From assembly GCA_964369445.1 (NCBI GenBank), contig CAYJFU010000011.1, positions 1 to 41,063 on the forward strand: a stretch of DNA of 41,063 bases, in the 5' to 3' direction. The translations under genes were made by a program, and so were the position numbers. This DNA is from CAYJBH01 sp964369445. Lineage in GTDB: Bacteria > Bacillota > Clostridia > Oscillospirales > Ruminococcaceae. The number at the start of each line of letters is the position of its first letter. The stretch's first letter is position 1. The notes below the pieces were generated by a model, which ran no database searches, was not told the DNA's origin, and was given only the letters and a program-made list of their open reading frames with translations. Positions 1 to 8,705 of the stretch are shown here, piece after piece.

Positions 1-1
1 A

Positions 2-733
2 AAAAAGCTGAGATTGCTAGGTGCGGATATCAAAACGCTGACCTATGACCCCATTGTGCAGTCCTCAACGCAGATAAGGCGCAACATTCAGTACGGCAAG
101 GTGTACGACAGTGAAATACCGCCAAAAGTTGCAGATATAATAAAGGAACACAACCTTTATGCACCGCCAAAATTGTCCGAGCTTGCCACCTTTGTCAAAG
201 GTAGGCTGTCGCAAAAGCGGTTTAACCACACCCTTGCGGTTGAAAAGATGGCGCGCGCCCTTGCTGAGCGATACGATGTAGATATGTATAGTGCGCGTGC
301 GGCAGCACTGCTTCACGACAGCCAGAAAGAAGCACCGTTTGAAAAGCTGTTGCAGAGCGCCGAAAAAAATGGTATAATACCGATGTGGCACAAAAAGCCA
401 CGCAATGTTTGGCACGGCTACGTCGCGGCGGAATATGCCGAGACAGAGCTTAACATACTGAACCAAGATATAATTAACGCAATACGCTACCACAGCACAG
501 GACGTGCGGACATGTCAATGCTTGAAATGCTAATTTTTGTTGCGGACATGGTCAGCGAGGACAGGACTTTTGACGGGGTCGAGCGGTTGCGCCGACTTGC
601 GTTTACCGATATAAAGGCTTGCTTGTTGCAGTGCCTTATCACCAATGTCGACATGTTGAGAGAGGACGGCGAGGCGGTGGACGAGGACAGTTTAAAAGCT
701 ATAGAATTTTTGAAAGGTGTTCATGACAGTTAA
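2..733 (+). CDS. yqeK: NadD C-terminus fused to YqeK-type HD hydrolase (5' truncated)
   Basis: The frame is open to the left window edge, so the N-terminus lies outside. The first ~45 visible residues match the end of nicotinate-nucleotide adenylyltransferase (NadD, NAD synthesis): an SSTQIRR motif followed by a PPKVADIIKEHNLY-like tail. The remaining ~190 residues are an HD-domain protein of the YqeK family. The metal-binding signature is visible as NHTLAV, then LLHDSQK, then WHGYVAAE and FVADMVSEDR. YqeK proteins hydrolyse Ap4A symmetrically with a di-iron centre. In many Firmicutes nadD and yqeK are adjacent genes; here there is no stop or start between them, so this reads as a natural bifunctional fusion. 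The next gene overlaps its stop by 11 nt, which suggests co-translation with the LCP, rsfS and leuS genes. I am confident of the family; the upstream NadD catalytic part cannot be seen. Confidence 0.88.
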   Translation, partial: KKLRLLGADIKTLTYDPIVQSSTQIRRNIQYGKVYDSEIPPKVADIIKEHNLYAPPKLSELATFVKGRLSQKRFNHTLAVEKMARALAERYDVDMYSARAAALLHDSQKEAPFEKLLQSAEKNGIIPMWHKKPRNVWHGYVAAEYAETELNILNQDIINAIRYHSTGRADMSMLEMLIFVADMVSEDRTFDGVERLRRLAFTDIKACLLQCLITNVDMLREDGEAVDEDSLKAIEFLKGVHDS

Positions 734-1850
734 GGATAAGTCAAATAAAAACGTACGTGCGCGTGACATATATGAAAAGCAAAAACGAGGGCATCGCAAC
801 GCGCTTTTTCGGCGCACTATCGTCAGTTTTGTCGTGCTTTTTGCCATTGCGCTCACCTCGGCGGCAGGCATTTATGCCTACTTTGACGCGACGGTGACCA
901 CCGGTGCGGCAGGCACACTACCGGCGGAGTTTGCCACCGACAGGGCGATAAGGGGCGATGTTATCAACATACTTGTAGCCGGCATCGACTACACCGACGC
1001 GGAGGGTCAGGGCGACAGGGGTGTCGACCCGTCAAAGGGTCTCACCGATGTTATAATGTACATCCATTATGACATGAAGGGCGACAAAATGTCGATATTG
1101 CAGATACCGCGCGACACGTTTGTCGGCACCGAGTACAACACCGGCAACACCTTTAAAATCAACGCTATCTACCCGATGGCGGAAGAGGAGGAGCGCATGG
1201 CGGCGCTCGCACAGGCGGTCAACGAGATGTTCGCACTGCCCATTGACTACTACGGCACGATAAATATGGACAACTTTAAGGATATCGTCAATGCCGTTGA
1301 TGGTGTCGAGATGTATATTCCCGTCGACATACGCACACCGGAGGGTACACTTGTTCACTCTGCCGGTGAGACGGTTCTGCTTAACGGCGACGGTGCGGAG
1401 CTTGTCGTGCGTGCGCGTAACTATCCACAGGGCGATATAGACAGGCTGTCGGTACAGCAGTACTTTTACGGCGCCATCTTCACAAAATTTATGTCCTACC
1501 CCATCGGTGACATCATCAAGCTTATGCCGTACTTTGTGACCTTTATCAACACCGACATGGATCTGGTCACGCTGGGTGTGCTTGCGAGGGAGTTTGTCGA
1601 GCTTGACCCGGCAAACGTCATTATAGCAAAGATGCCGGGCGAGGGTTTTAACTACGTTTCGCCGGTCACCGGCAACAACATATCCTGCTACACAGGTCAC
1701 CTTGACACGACAGCGGATATATTAAATCAATACTTTAGGACGTACTCCGAGCCGGTGCCGGCAGAGGAGCTGGGTCTTATAGAATATCAAAAAACATACG
1801 AGTCAACCGAGCCGCTTGTGCAGAGCATGAACGGCATACTTGCCGGATAG
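723..1850 (+). CDS. LytR-CpsA-Psr (LCP) family cell-wall glycopolymer ligase
   Basis: Predicted membrane-anchored enzyme that attaches undecaprenyl-linked glycopolymers (teichoic acid or capsule type) to peptidoglycan. About 375 aa: short basic cytoplasmic N-terminus, one transmembrane helix at about residues 30-55, then an extracellular LCP domain. Visible LCP features are NILVAGID at the domain start, the acidic GLTDVIMYIHYD segment, LQIPRDTFV, and the conserved VVRARNYPQGDIDRLSVQQ region that supplies the pyrophosphate-binding arginines. The ATG at 723 is preferred over the in-frame GTG at 717 because GAAAGG lies 5 nt upstream. It overlaps the preceding gene by 11 nt, and rsfS starts 11 nt after its stop. 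LCP genes commonly sit between yqeK and rsfS in Clostridia. Which polymer it handles cannot be told from here. Confidence 0.92.
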   Translation: MTVKDKSNKNVRARDIYEKQKRGHRNALFRRTIVSFVVLFAIALTSAAGIYAYFDATVTTGAAGTLPAEFATDRAIRGDVINILVAGIDYTDAEGQGDRGVDPSKGLTDVIMYIHYDMKGDKMSILQIPRDTFVGTEYNTGNTFKINAIYPMAEEEERMAALAQAVNEMFALPIDYYGTINMDNFKDIVNAVDGVEMYIPVDIRTPEGTLVHSAGETVLLNGDGAELVVRARNYPQGDIDRLSVQQYFYGAIFTKFMSYPIGDIIKLMPYFVTFINTDMDLVTLGVLAREFVELDPANVIIAKMPGEGFNYVSPVTGNNISCYTGHLDTTADILNQYFRTYSEPVPAEELGLIEYQKTYESTEPLVQSMNGILAG

Positions 1851-1861
1851 GAGAGTGCAAC

Positions 1862-2224
1862 ATGACATCACATGAACTTGCGGTAGCGGCCGCAAACATA
1901 CTGGACAACAAAAAGGCAGGCAACGTAAAGGTGCTTAAAACGGAGGGTGTCAGCGTGCTGTGTGACTACTTTGTCATAGCGACAGGTAACAGTACAACGC
2001 AGGTGCGCGCTCTGTCCGATGAGCTGGAGTTTAAGCTGAAACAGCAGGGCACACCGCCGGCACGCATCGAGGGGTATGACAGTCGCAACTGGATACTTCT
2101 GGACTACTTAGGTGTTATTGTGCACATATTCCACCCCGAGGCACGTGAGTTTTACAAGCTTGAAACACTGTGGGCGGACGCAACTACGATAGACGAAGAG
2201 CAATGGAAGGAGCAGGACGCCTGA
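1862..2224 (+). CDS. rsfS: Ribosome silencing factor RsfS (Iojap family)
   Basis: 120-residue protein of the RsfS/Iojap family. It binds ribosomal protein L14 and blocks joining of the subunits when nutrients are scarce. Family hallmarks are visible: an N-terminal helix with ANILDNKKAGNVKVL, the core CDYFVIATGNSTTQVRALSDE, and the C-terminal WILLDYLGVIVHIFHPEAREFYKLETLWADA. Length is normal. GGAGAG sits 5-10 nt before the ATG. Its TGA overlaps the leuS ATG by one base (TGATG), so the two are probably translationally coupled. The place after yqeK and an LCP gene is the usual Firmicute context. Confidence 0.96.
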   Translation: MTSHELAVAAANILDNKKAGNVKVLKTEGVSVLCDYFVIATGNSTTQVRALSDELEFKLKQQGTPPARIEGYDSRNWILLDYLGVIVHIFHPEAREFYKLETLWADATTIDEEQWKEQDA

Positions 2225-4623
2225 TGGCATACGAATTTAAAAATATCGAGAGTAAATGGCAAAAACACTGGGATGACACAAAACCGTTTGCCGCAAAAAA
2301 CGACTATACTCTGCCTAAATATTACACGCTTGTTGAGTTTCCGTACCCGTCCGGTGCAGGTCTGCACGTGGGACATCCGCGCAGTTATGTTGCGCTGGAT
2401 GCCGTCGCGCGCCTAAAAAGGGCGAAAGGCTACAATGTGCTCTACCCTATGGGTTGGGATGCGTTCGGTCTGCCGACGGAAAACTTCGCGATGAAAAACC
2501 ACATACACCCCTCGATAGTCACACAGCAGAACGTCGCGCGCTTTAAAAGCCAGCTCAAAAGTCTCGGTCTTTCCTTTGACTGGGATAGGGAGATAAACAC
2601 GACCGACCCGAGCTATTATCGCTGGACACAGTGGATATTTTTACAGCTGTACAAAAAGGGGCTTGCCTATAAAAAGGAGATGGCGGTCAACTACTGCACC
2701 GGCTGTAAGGTAGTGCTTGCAAACGAAGAGGTTGTAAACGGTGTGTGTGAGCGCTGTAGCAGTACCGTTGAGCGCAAGGTGAAGTCGCAGTGGATGCTTG
2801 CCATAACACAGTATGCCGAGCGCCTTGCCTTTGACCTTGACACCGTCAACTTTATCGACAGGGTTAAGACGCAACAGTTAAACTGGATAGGACGCTCCAC
2901 CGGCGCTGAGATAGTTTTCGGCACCACAGCAGGGGACGATATTACGGTGTACACCACGCGCCCCGACACGCTGTTCGGTGCTACATACATGGTGCTTGCA
3001 CCGGAGCATGAACTGCTTGTGAAATGGAAAGATGCACTTAAAAACAACGATGCCATTGCCCGGTATCAGGCAAAGGCCGCCGCAAAGAGCGACTTTGAGC
3101 GCACCGAGCTTGCCAAGGAAAAAACCGGCGTTCGTCTGGACGGCGTGTGCGGTATCAATCCGGCAAACGGCAAGCAGATACCGATATTTATCTCCGACTA
3201 CGTGCTTGCAGGCTACGGCACCGGCGCCATTATGGCGGTTCCGGGGCATGATGAGCGCGACTATGAGTTCGCCAAGACCTTTGACCTACCCATTGTGGAG
3301 GTGGTTGCCGGCGGCGACATCAGCGAGAGCGCCTTTACTGACATTGCAAACGGCACCATGATAAATTCCGGCTATCTTGATGGTCTTAACGTCACCGATG
3401 CAAAGGAGAAGATAGTTGAGGTGCTTAAAAAAGAGGGTAAAGCTACCCCGAAAACCAACTTTAAACTGCGCGACTGGGTGTTCTCACGTCAGCGCTACTG
3501 GGGTGAGCCTATCCCCATTGTACACTGCGACAGCTGTGGCTACGTGCCGCTGAGCGAAGAGGAGCTGCCGCTGACATTGCCGGACCTAAAGGAATTTGTG
3601 CCCGGCGAGGGTGGTGAGTCGCCGCTTGCAAGCCTGACCGAATGGGTCAACACCACCTGCCCCAAATGCGGTGGTGCGGCACAGCGCGAGACGGACACCA
3701 TGCCGCAATGGGCAGGTAGTAGTTGGTATTTCCTGCGCTACATCGACCCGCACTGCGACACCGGCATAGCCGCAAAGGAGGCGCTGGACTACTGGTTGCC
3801 CGTTGACTGGTACAACGGCGGTATGGAGCACACCACACTGCATCTGCTCTACAGCAGATTTTGGCACAAGTTTTTGTTTGACATCGACGCTGTGCCCTGC
3901 GCAGAGCCATATGCAAAGCGCACAAGCCACGGCATGATCCTCGGCGAGGGCGGAGAGAAGATGTCCAAGTCACGCGGCAACGTTGTCAACCCCGACGACA
4001 TTATAAATCAGTACGGCGCGGACACCATGCGCCTGTACGAGATGTTTATCGGTGACTTTGAAAAGGCGGCACCGTGGAGCAGTTCTTCCATCAAGGGTTG
4101 CAAACGCTTTTTGGAGAGGGTTTTTGCACTGCTTGACTGCGTAAAGGACGGAGACGGCTACCGTGAAGAGTTGACGGTAAACTTTAACAGGACGATAAAA
4201 AAGGTCGGCGAGGATATCGAGAACCTCAAGGCTAACACCGGCATTGCCGCCATGATGAGTCTTTTAAACGACATAACAGCGACAGGCTACATCACAAAGG
4301 GCGAGATACGCACATTTATACTGCTTTTGGCACCGTTTGCACCGCACATAGCGGAGGAGATGTGGCAAAAGTGCGGTTTTGGCACAGGTCTTTCCGCCGA
4401 GCCGTGGCCGCAGTATGACGAGGCAAAATGCACCGAGGACACCTGCGAAATAGCGGTTCAGGTCAACGGCAAGATAAAGGCGAGAATCAGCATATCGACA
4501 GGCGCGGAGCAGGACGAGGCAATTGCGCTTGCAAAGCAGGCTGTCGCGGACAGTTTGCAGGGCAAAACGGTCAGAAAAGAACTTTATGTAAAAGGTCGCC
4601 TTGTCAACATCGTTGTAGGGTGA
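2224..4623 (+). CDS. leuS: Leucyl-tRNA synthetase
   Basis: Class I aminoacyl-tRNA synthetase that charges tRNA-Leu in the cytoplasm. About 799 residues, normal for bacterial LeuRS. The ATP-binding HIGH box appears as HVGH at residues 48-51 and KMSKS at about 579-583. A zinc-knuckle-like CTGC...CERC lies in the early insertion and a second Cys set (CDSCGY...CPKCGG) precedes the catalytic end. The CP1 editing domain (TTRPDTLFGATYMVLAPEH, and later MAVPGHDERDYEFA with the conserved Asp) is present, so it should proofread misacylated tRNA. The C-terminal domain ends with a VQVNGKIKARI stretch. I take the ATG at 2224, which matches the family N-terminus MAYEFKNIESKWQ; an upstream in-frame start at 2170 lies inside rsfS and adds nothing conserved. 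The downstream apbE gene overlaps the stop. Confidence 0.98.
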   Translation: MAYEFKNIESKWQKHWDDTKPFAAKNDYTLPKYYTLVEFPYPSGAGLHVGHPRSYVALDAVARLKRAKGYNVLYPMGWDAFGLPTENFAMKNHIHPSIVTQQNVARFKSQLKSLGLSFDWDREINTTDPSYYRWTQWIFLQLYKKGLAYKKEMAVNYCTGCKVVLANEEVVNGVCERCSSTVERKVKSQWMLAITQYAERLAFDLDTVNFIDRVKTQQLNWIGRSTGAEIVFGTTAGDDITVYTTRPDTLFGATYMVLAPEHELLVKWKDALKNNDAIARYQAKAAAKSDFERTELAKEKTGVRLDGVCGINPANGKQIPIFISDYVLAGYGTGAIMAVPGHDERDYEFAKTFDLPIVEVVAGGDISESAFTDIANGTMINSGYLDGLNVTDAKEKIVEVLKKEGKATPKTNFKLRDWVFSRQRYWGEPIPIVHCDSCGYVPLSEEELPLTLPDLKEFVPGEGGESPLASLTEWVNTTCPKCGGAAQRETDTMPQWAGSSWYFLRYIDPHCDTGIAAKEALDYWLPVDWYNGGMEHTTLHLLYSRFWHKFLFDIDAVPCAEPYAKRTSHGMILGEGGEKMSKSRGNVVNPDDIINQYGADTMRLYEMFIGDFEKAAPWSSSSIKGCKRFLERVFALLDCVKDGDGYREELTVNFNRTIKKVGEDIENLKANTGIAAMMSLLNDITATGYITKGEIRTFILLLAPFAPHIAEEMWQKCGFGTGLSAEPWPQYDEAKCTEDTCEIAVQVNGKIKARISISTGAEQDEAIALAKQAVADSLQGKTVRKELYVKGRLVNIVVG

Positions 4624-5610
4624 GGCGACTTGCGCTACTACTCTGCGCGGCACTGCTTTTGAGTTTAAGCGGCTGTTTTGCGCGGGAGCAGACTTACAGC
4701 ACCACGACGCTCAACCTGTTTGATACCGTCATAACGGTCACAGCCGTGGCGGACACACAGCAAAAGTTTGACGAGTTAACACACACCTTTAACGAGCGCG
4801 CCACCTATTACGACCACCTTTTTGACGGCTTTGAGGAGCACGAGGGGGTTGTCAACATCGCGACGCTCAACCGCACGGCAACGCAACAGCCGGTGGCGGT
4901 GACACAGGATATGTACGACTTTTTACTGTTTTGCAAACAGATGTACACGCGCACAAACGGTGAGGTCAACGTCGCGTTTGGCGCGGTGACAGCACTTTGG
5001 AACGCGGCGCGAGAGCAGGCGGCAACAGATCCGGCCGAGAGCTACCTCCCAACGGAACAGCAGCTAAAGCAGGCGGCGACACACACCGATATAAGCACGC
5101 TTGTGCTAAACGAGCAGGACAAAACGGTGCACTTTGCCGACCCGATGTTACAACTGGATGTCGGAGCGGTTGCGAAGGNNNNNNNNNNAGCTGAAACAAA
5201 GCGGTTACAACAACGTTCTGCTGTCGATGGGCGGCAACGTCGTGGCTATCGGTGACAATGGCGGCGAGCCTTGGACGGTGGGGATTGAAAACCCACGCGG
5301 CACCGACATATTGCACAAACTACAACTGCACGACGGCATGTCGGTCACGGTCAGCGGTGATTATCAGCGCTATTTTGTGCACGATGGGGTAATATATCAC
5401 CACATCATCGACAGCGACACGCTTTTTCCGTCGACATACTATGCCTCCTGCGTTGTGGTGGCAAAGGACAGCGGCGTTGCGGACGCGCTTTCCACAGCGC
5501 TGTTCAACATGCCGCAGGACACAGCGGTGCAGACGGCACTGCAAAACGAGGTGAGCGCCATGTTTGTCTATGACGATGGGCAGGTGGAGTATGTAGGTGA
5601 TTTTGGGTAA
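4620..5610 (+). CDS. apbE: ApbE-family FAD:protein FMN transferase lipoprotein, interrupted by an assembly gap
   Basis: Predicted surface lipoprotein that transfers FMN from FAD onto Thr/Ser of flavoproteins. Translation from GTG 4620 gives MRRLALLLCAALLLSLSGC, a lipoprotein signal peptide with an LSGC lipobox; the GTG overlaps the leuS stop. The family core follows: TTTLNLFDTVITV near the N-terminus, LQLDVGAVAK (the usual DLGGIAKG flavin/metal site) just before the gap, and after it LLSMGGNVVAIG and a VTVSGDYQRYF segment with an H-H-I-I-D motif. The run of Ns at 5179-5188 breaks the frame: before it the frame starts at 4620, after it the frame is shifted by one. The true gap must be a multiple of 3, and comparison with the family spacing suggests about 27 nt. 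The gene is therefore probably intact. No rnf or nqr partner is nearby. Confidence 0.9.
5179..5188. other. Assembly gap (10 N) inside apbE
   Basis: Ten Ns replace the conserved AKG-(Y/A-rich helix) segment of apbE. Codon phase on the two sides requires a missing length divisible by 3, so 10 is a placeholder. Confidence 0.97.
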
Positions 5611-5833
5611 CACAAGGTACTAGGGGCGACGTTCAATGACGGCTAAAGGCTAATGGCTAACGGTGAAAGACTGTTCTAGCAAATGCCAACAAGTAAAAGT
5701 CATAAATATCCATCGCCGCAGGCGATAACATCATCATTCATCCTTAGTCTTTAGTCAAAAAAAGTCTGTATACCCAAATGACATTGCGTTTTATCGCCTG
5801 CCACAATTCCGCAATTGTATAATTTTTGTTACA
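5611..5833. repeat. Intergenic region with short simple-repeat blocks
   Basis: No gene is seen. It holds a GGCTAA-like block (5641-5662, GGCTAAAGGCTAATGGCTAA), a perfect 6-bp hairpin at 5712-5726 (ATCGCC-GCA-GGCGAT), a CATCATTCATCC stretch and a TTAGTCTTTAGTC block near 5743-5755. Related ACTAA/TTAGT blocks recur at 8707-8733, 8872-8898 and 12893-12944. They look like degenerate, dispersed intergenic repeats. No T-rich terminator was recognised after apbE. Confidence 0.5.
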
Positions 5834-5878
5834 CTTTTGATTGCTTCCCCCGCCGGAGGCGGGGAAAGCAATCAAAAG
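5834..5878. repeat. Long near-perfect intergenic palindrome, copy 1
   Basis: Arms 5834-5854 and 5858-5878 (21 nt each) pair with a single mismatch around a GGA loop; the core reads CTTCCCCCGCCGGAGGCGGG. There is no T-tract on either side. A second copy with the same core occurs at 34354-34400. As RNA it would form a very stable hairpin. It could be an intrinsic transcript end, a REP-like element or a small miniature transposable element. Confidence 0.75.
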
Positions 5879-5973
5879 AACATCATTTTTTCGTGCATAC
5901 TGACAATTATTTCCACAAATGCGACAGCCACACCGCCCGCTATGCAACCCAATAAAAAAGTACAGAGGTAACC

Positions 5974-6501
5974 GTGAACACAATAAAAAAGCTGGACAAA
6001 AGGATAATTTACTGGATACAAAGCCATCGCAACGGCGTGCTCGACACGTTTTTTGCAGGGTGCACCTATCTCGGTGACAACGGCTTTGCGTGGATGATAA
6101 TTGCCATAGTTTTTATACTGTCAGGGCGCGGTTACATCGGCGAAGCGATGATAGCGGCGCTTGCGTTTTCCACGATATTCTGTCTTTTGTTCGTTAAAAA
6201 GCTTGCAAAACGCAAGCGCCCCTGCGACCACGACACGACACAGCACATGCGCATAACACGCCCCGGTGGAAACTCTTTTCCGTCGTCGCACAGCTCGGCG
6301 GCGTTTGCGGCGGCAGGCGTGATATGGCTTTTAGCGCCGCAGCTTGCGCCGTGGGCGCTGTTGCTGGCCGCTCTCATTGCTTTTTCGCGCGTTTATCTGT
6401 TTGTGCACTACCCCAGTGACGTCATCGCCGGCGTTATTGTGGGCATGGCGTTTGCATCGCTGGGTGTGACGGTTGTTCAGCGGCTGATGTTTCTGCCGTG
6501 A
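5974..6501 (+). CDS. PAP2-family membrane phosphatase
   Basis: Integral membrane acid phosphatase of the PAP2/type 2 phosphatidic acid phosphatase family, 175 aa. The three catalytic motifs are all present: KKLAKRKRP (motif 1), PSSHSSAA (motif 2, with the catalytic His) and SRVYLFVHYPSDV (motif 3, with the nucleophile His and Asp). Hydrophobic helices flank the motifs. Likely substrates in this family are undecaprenyl pyrophosphate or phosphatidylglycerol phosphate; the sequence alone does not decide. The GTG start at 5974 is supported by AGAGG 5 nt upstream. The last 68 nt overlap the convergent ClpC-like gene. Confidence 0.9.
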   Translation: MNTIKKLDKRIIYWIQSHRNGVLDTFFAGCTYLGDNGFAWMIIAIVFILSGRGYIGEAMIAALAFSTIFCLLFVKKLAKRKRPCDHDTTQHMRITRPGGNSFPSSHSSAAFAAAGVIWLLAPQLAPWALLLAALIAFSRVYLFVHYPSDVIAGVIVGMAFASLGVTVVQRLMFLP

Positions 6502-8620
6502 TACACGACTCGACTCTCGCACACACTCCGTCGACACTTAACCTGTATTCGCCGGCACCGCTCGCAAAAAACTCATCGCACAGCGGATGCAGTACCTTGG
6601 TGCGCAGTAGACGGTGTATGGGCTTTGCCCCCTGCTTTGCGTGGCAAAGGTCGTGGGCAATGTCGCTGTAAATGCCGTCGCTGACATGGCAGATAAACCC
6701 TTGTCGAGCAAGTCGTCGCACAAACACATCCGCCTTGGCGCGCGCAATGTCGGCGTAGCTATCCTCTGTAAGTTGCTCGAATGTTATAATATCCTCCATG
6801 CGTGTATAAAGCTCGCCGTGGGGATTTTTTTTGTTGTCCTGGGCACTACTCTCGCCAAAACCGAGCGTTGCGGTTTTCGCTGTGTTTTGGGTAAACAACA
6901 ACAGCATGGAGCTGAAATCAATATCACGTCCGTTGTTGTCGCACAGCCGACCGCTGTCGATGGCGGATAAGATGAGCTGTTGCACCTCGATGTGAGCCGA
7001 GTGGAGGTTTTTAAATATGACAAGCGTCCCGGGGTGGGTGCGGACATATTCCGTCAGCTTGCCTCCGCGGTCGTAGCCGACATAGCCGGGTGGCGCGCCT
7101 ATCAGCAGAGTGGCGGAATTTGGCTCGTGGTATTGCGACATATCCAAAAACAGATGCCGCCCACCGGAAAAATAGCGTTTAGCAAGCTGTAGCGCGGCAG
7201 TGGACTTGCCGACCCCCGACGGCCCGACGCACAAAAGGCAGGTCGGCCGCCCCTCGGAACCAAGCCCGTGCATAAACCTGTTGGCGGCGCGATACAGATT
7301 TGTCAGCGCGTTCTGTTGACCTATAAGTCCGCGGTTGTCGTGAAGCGGCGACAGCTCCGAGAGGTTTTCACCGCCCACCTTTAAAGCGATGACCTTTTTT
7401 ATGTCCTCGCCTGTTATAACGTCGGTTTTTGCAAGAATGTTTTGCCTTGCCGCCGCTTCGTCCAGTATGTCAATAGCCTTATCAGGGAGATACCTACCGT
7501 TTATATAGCGCACCGAGCTGTCAATTGCGGTTATCAGCGCCTCCTCGTTGAACTTGACACCGTGGAAAGCCTCATACCGCCCTAAAAGTCCTTTTAGTAT
7601 GGCGAGGGTGTCCTCCTGCGAGGGCTCGTTTACCGCTATGCGTGCAAAGCGGCGTTCAAACGCGCTGTCCTTTTCGACGAAGTTGCGGTATTCGTCCTCT
7701 GTTGTCGCACCGATGAGCTGTAGGTCGCCGCGTGCGAGTGCCGGTTTTAGTATGTTTGCCGCATCGACAGCGCCCTCCGCACCGCCGGCACTGAGTAGGC
7801 TGTGCAGTTCGTCGACAAAAAGGATGATATTTTTGTTGCGTGTCACATCCGCTATGATAGTGGCAAGTCGCTCCTCAAAGTCACCGCGGAACTTGGTGCC
7901 TGCCACAAGGGAGGAGGGTGAAACGGACATGAGGGTTTTGCCCTGCAACTGCGGTGGCACCTGCCCTGTAGCTATCAAAAGTGCTAACTCTTCCGCGAGG
8001 GCAGTTTTACCCACCCCGGCAGGCCCTACAAGACAGGCGTTGTTTTTGCGGCGGCGACACAAAACCGTCAACAGCATCGCCATCTCTTTGTCGCGCCCGA
8101 TGCAAGGGTCGTAACCTTTAACCAGCGCTCTATGGGTCATGTCCTCACCGTATCGGTGCAACAGTGTCACTTTGGTTGAGGGGTTGGATTTTCCGGCAAG
8201 AAGGTCATACAGCAGTGTCATATCTACACGTAGCTGTGTCAAAACCGCATGTGCTGTGCTCCCTTTGGCGCTAAAAAGTGCACAGCCTACATCCGCCGCG
8301 GACACAAGCTTTTTGCCTTGGCTTTGTGCAAATATGACACTGCGCTCCAAGACACTTTTGCATCGCACCGTCGTGTCGTCGTGCGACAACTTGACCCGTT
8401 TTTCACCCTCAGGGCACTGCTGTCTTGTTGCGGTCAAAAGCATCTCATACGTCACGCCCTGCGAAGTGAGCATTTCGTACACGCTTGTTTTTTGCACCGA
8501 GGCAAAAGCCAGTAACAGATGTTCCGTACCGACAGTCTCGTGTTTAAGTTGTGCGGCATGTCTTGCGGCGCAAAGAACCACATCGCCCGCTTCTTTTGAA
8601 AATCCTTTGTAGTTAAACAT
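6434..8620 (-). CDS. Divergent ClpC/ClpB-like AAA+ unfoldase with altered second ATPase site
   Basis: About 728 residues with the Clp layout: an N-terminal Clp_N domain (about 1-140, starting MFNYKGFSKEAGDVVL, with a TEHLLLA motif), AAA+ domain D1, then AAA+ domain D2. D1 looks functional: GPAGVGKTAL Walker A, LFVDELHSLL Walker B, and an FERRF arginine-finger region. D2 keeps GPSGVGKSTA Walker A and the GYVGYD pore loop, but the Walker B acidic pair (usually LFDEIEKAH) reads IFKNLHSAH; the K-N codons are at 7007-7012, residues 537-538. The sensor-2 GAR motif is GAK. An LGFGES segment may correspond to the ClpP-docking loop. No ctsR/mcsA/mcsB neighbours are present, so this is probably a paralogue of the housekeeping ClpC. 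ATG 8620 has GGGAG 5 nt upstream. The C-terminal ~22 codons overlap the PAP2 gene. Confidence 0.88.
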   Translation of the reverse strand: MFNYKGFSKEAGDVVLCAARHAAQLKHETVGTEHLLLAFASVQKTSVYEMLTSQGVTYEMLLTATRQQCPEGEKRVKLSHDDTTVRCKSVLERSVIFAQSQGKKLVSAADVGCALFSAKGSTAHAVLTQLRVDMTLLYDLLAGKSNPSTKVTLLHRYGEDMTHRALVKGYDPCIGRDKEMAMLLTVLCRRRKNNACLVGPAGVGKTALAEELALLIATGQVPPQLQGKTLMSVSPSSLVAGTKFRGDFEERLATIIADVTRNKNIILFVDELHSLLSAGGAEGAVDAANILKPALARGDLQLIGATTEDEYRNFVEKDSAFERRFARIAVNEPSQEDTLAILKGLLGRYEAFHGVKFNEEALITAIDSSVRYINGRYLPDKAIDILDEAAARQNILAKTDVITGEDIKKVIALKVGGENLSELSPLHDNRGLIGQQNALTNLYRAANRFMHGLGSEGRPTCLLCVGPSGVGKSTAALQLAKRYFSGGRHLFLDMSQYHEPNSATLLIGAPPGYVGYDRGGKLTEYVRTHPGTLVIFKNLHSAHIEVQQLILSAIDSGRLCDNNGRDIDFSSMLLLFTQNTAKTATLGFGESSAQDNKKNPHGELYTRMEDIITFEQLTEDSYADIARAKADVFVRRLARQGFICHVSDGIYSDIAHDLCHAKQGAKPIHRLLRTKVLHPLCDEFFASGAGEYRLSVDGVCARVESCITAETSAAEQPSHPAMQTPCPQ

Positions 8621-8635
8621 TGACACTCCCATGAA

Positions 8636-8664
8636 ATTATCAGATAGCCTTTCAATGTCAACAA
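8636..8664 (-). promoter_or_regulatory. Putative promoter of the ClpC-like gene
   Basis: Read on the minus strand: TTGTTG (8664-8659), 17-nt spacer, GATAAT (8641-8636), giving a start about 9 nt before the ATG region at 8620. The -35 box lies inside the left arm of an inverted repeat (8654-8666 / 8693-8705). Confidence 0.5.
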
Positions 8665-8705
8665 CTTAGGGGAACATTTTTCGTCTGTTTTTAGTTGTTG
8701 ACGTT
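8654..8705. promoter_or_regulatory. Inverted repeat at the ClpC-like promoter
   Basis: Arms AATGTCAACAACT (8654-8666) and AGTTGTTGACGTT (8693-8705) pair with one mismatch across 26 nt. The left arm covers the predicted -35 box, so it could be an operator. It matches neither the CIRCE/HrcA nor the CtsR consensus. A diverged copy of the left arm and its right flank lies at about 8943-8967. Confidence 0.45.

Noticed and set aside
2170..2223. Longer N-terminus for LeuS
   Set aside because: The extra 18 codons lie inside rsfS; the family start and the TGATG overlap support 2224.
4428..4619. Longer N-terminus for ApbE
   Set aside because: The upstream frame lies inside leuS and is highly biased; the lipoprotein signal begins at GTG 4620.
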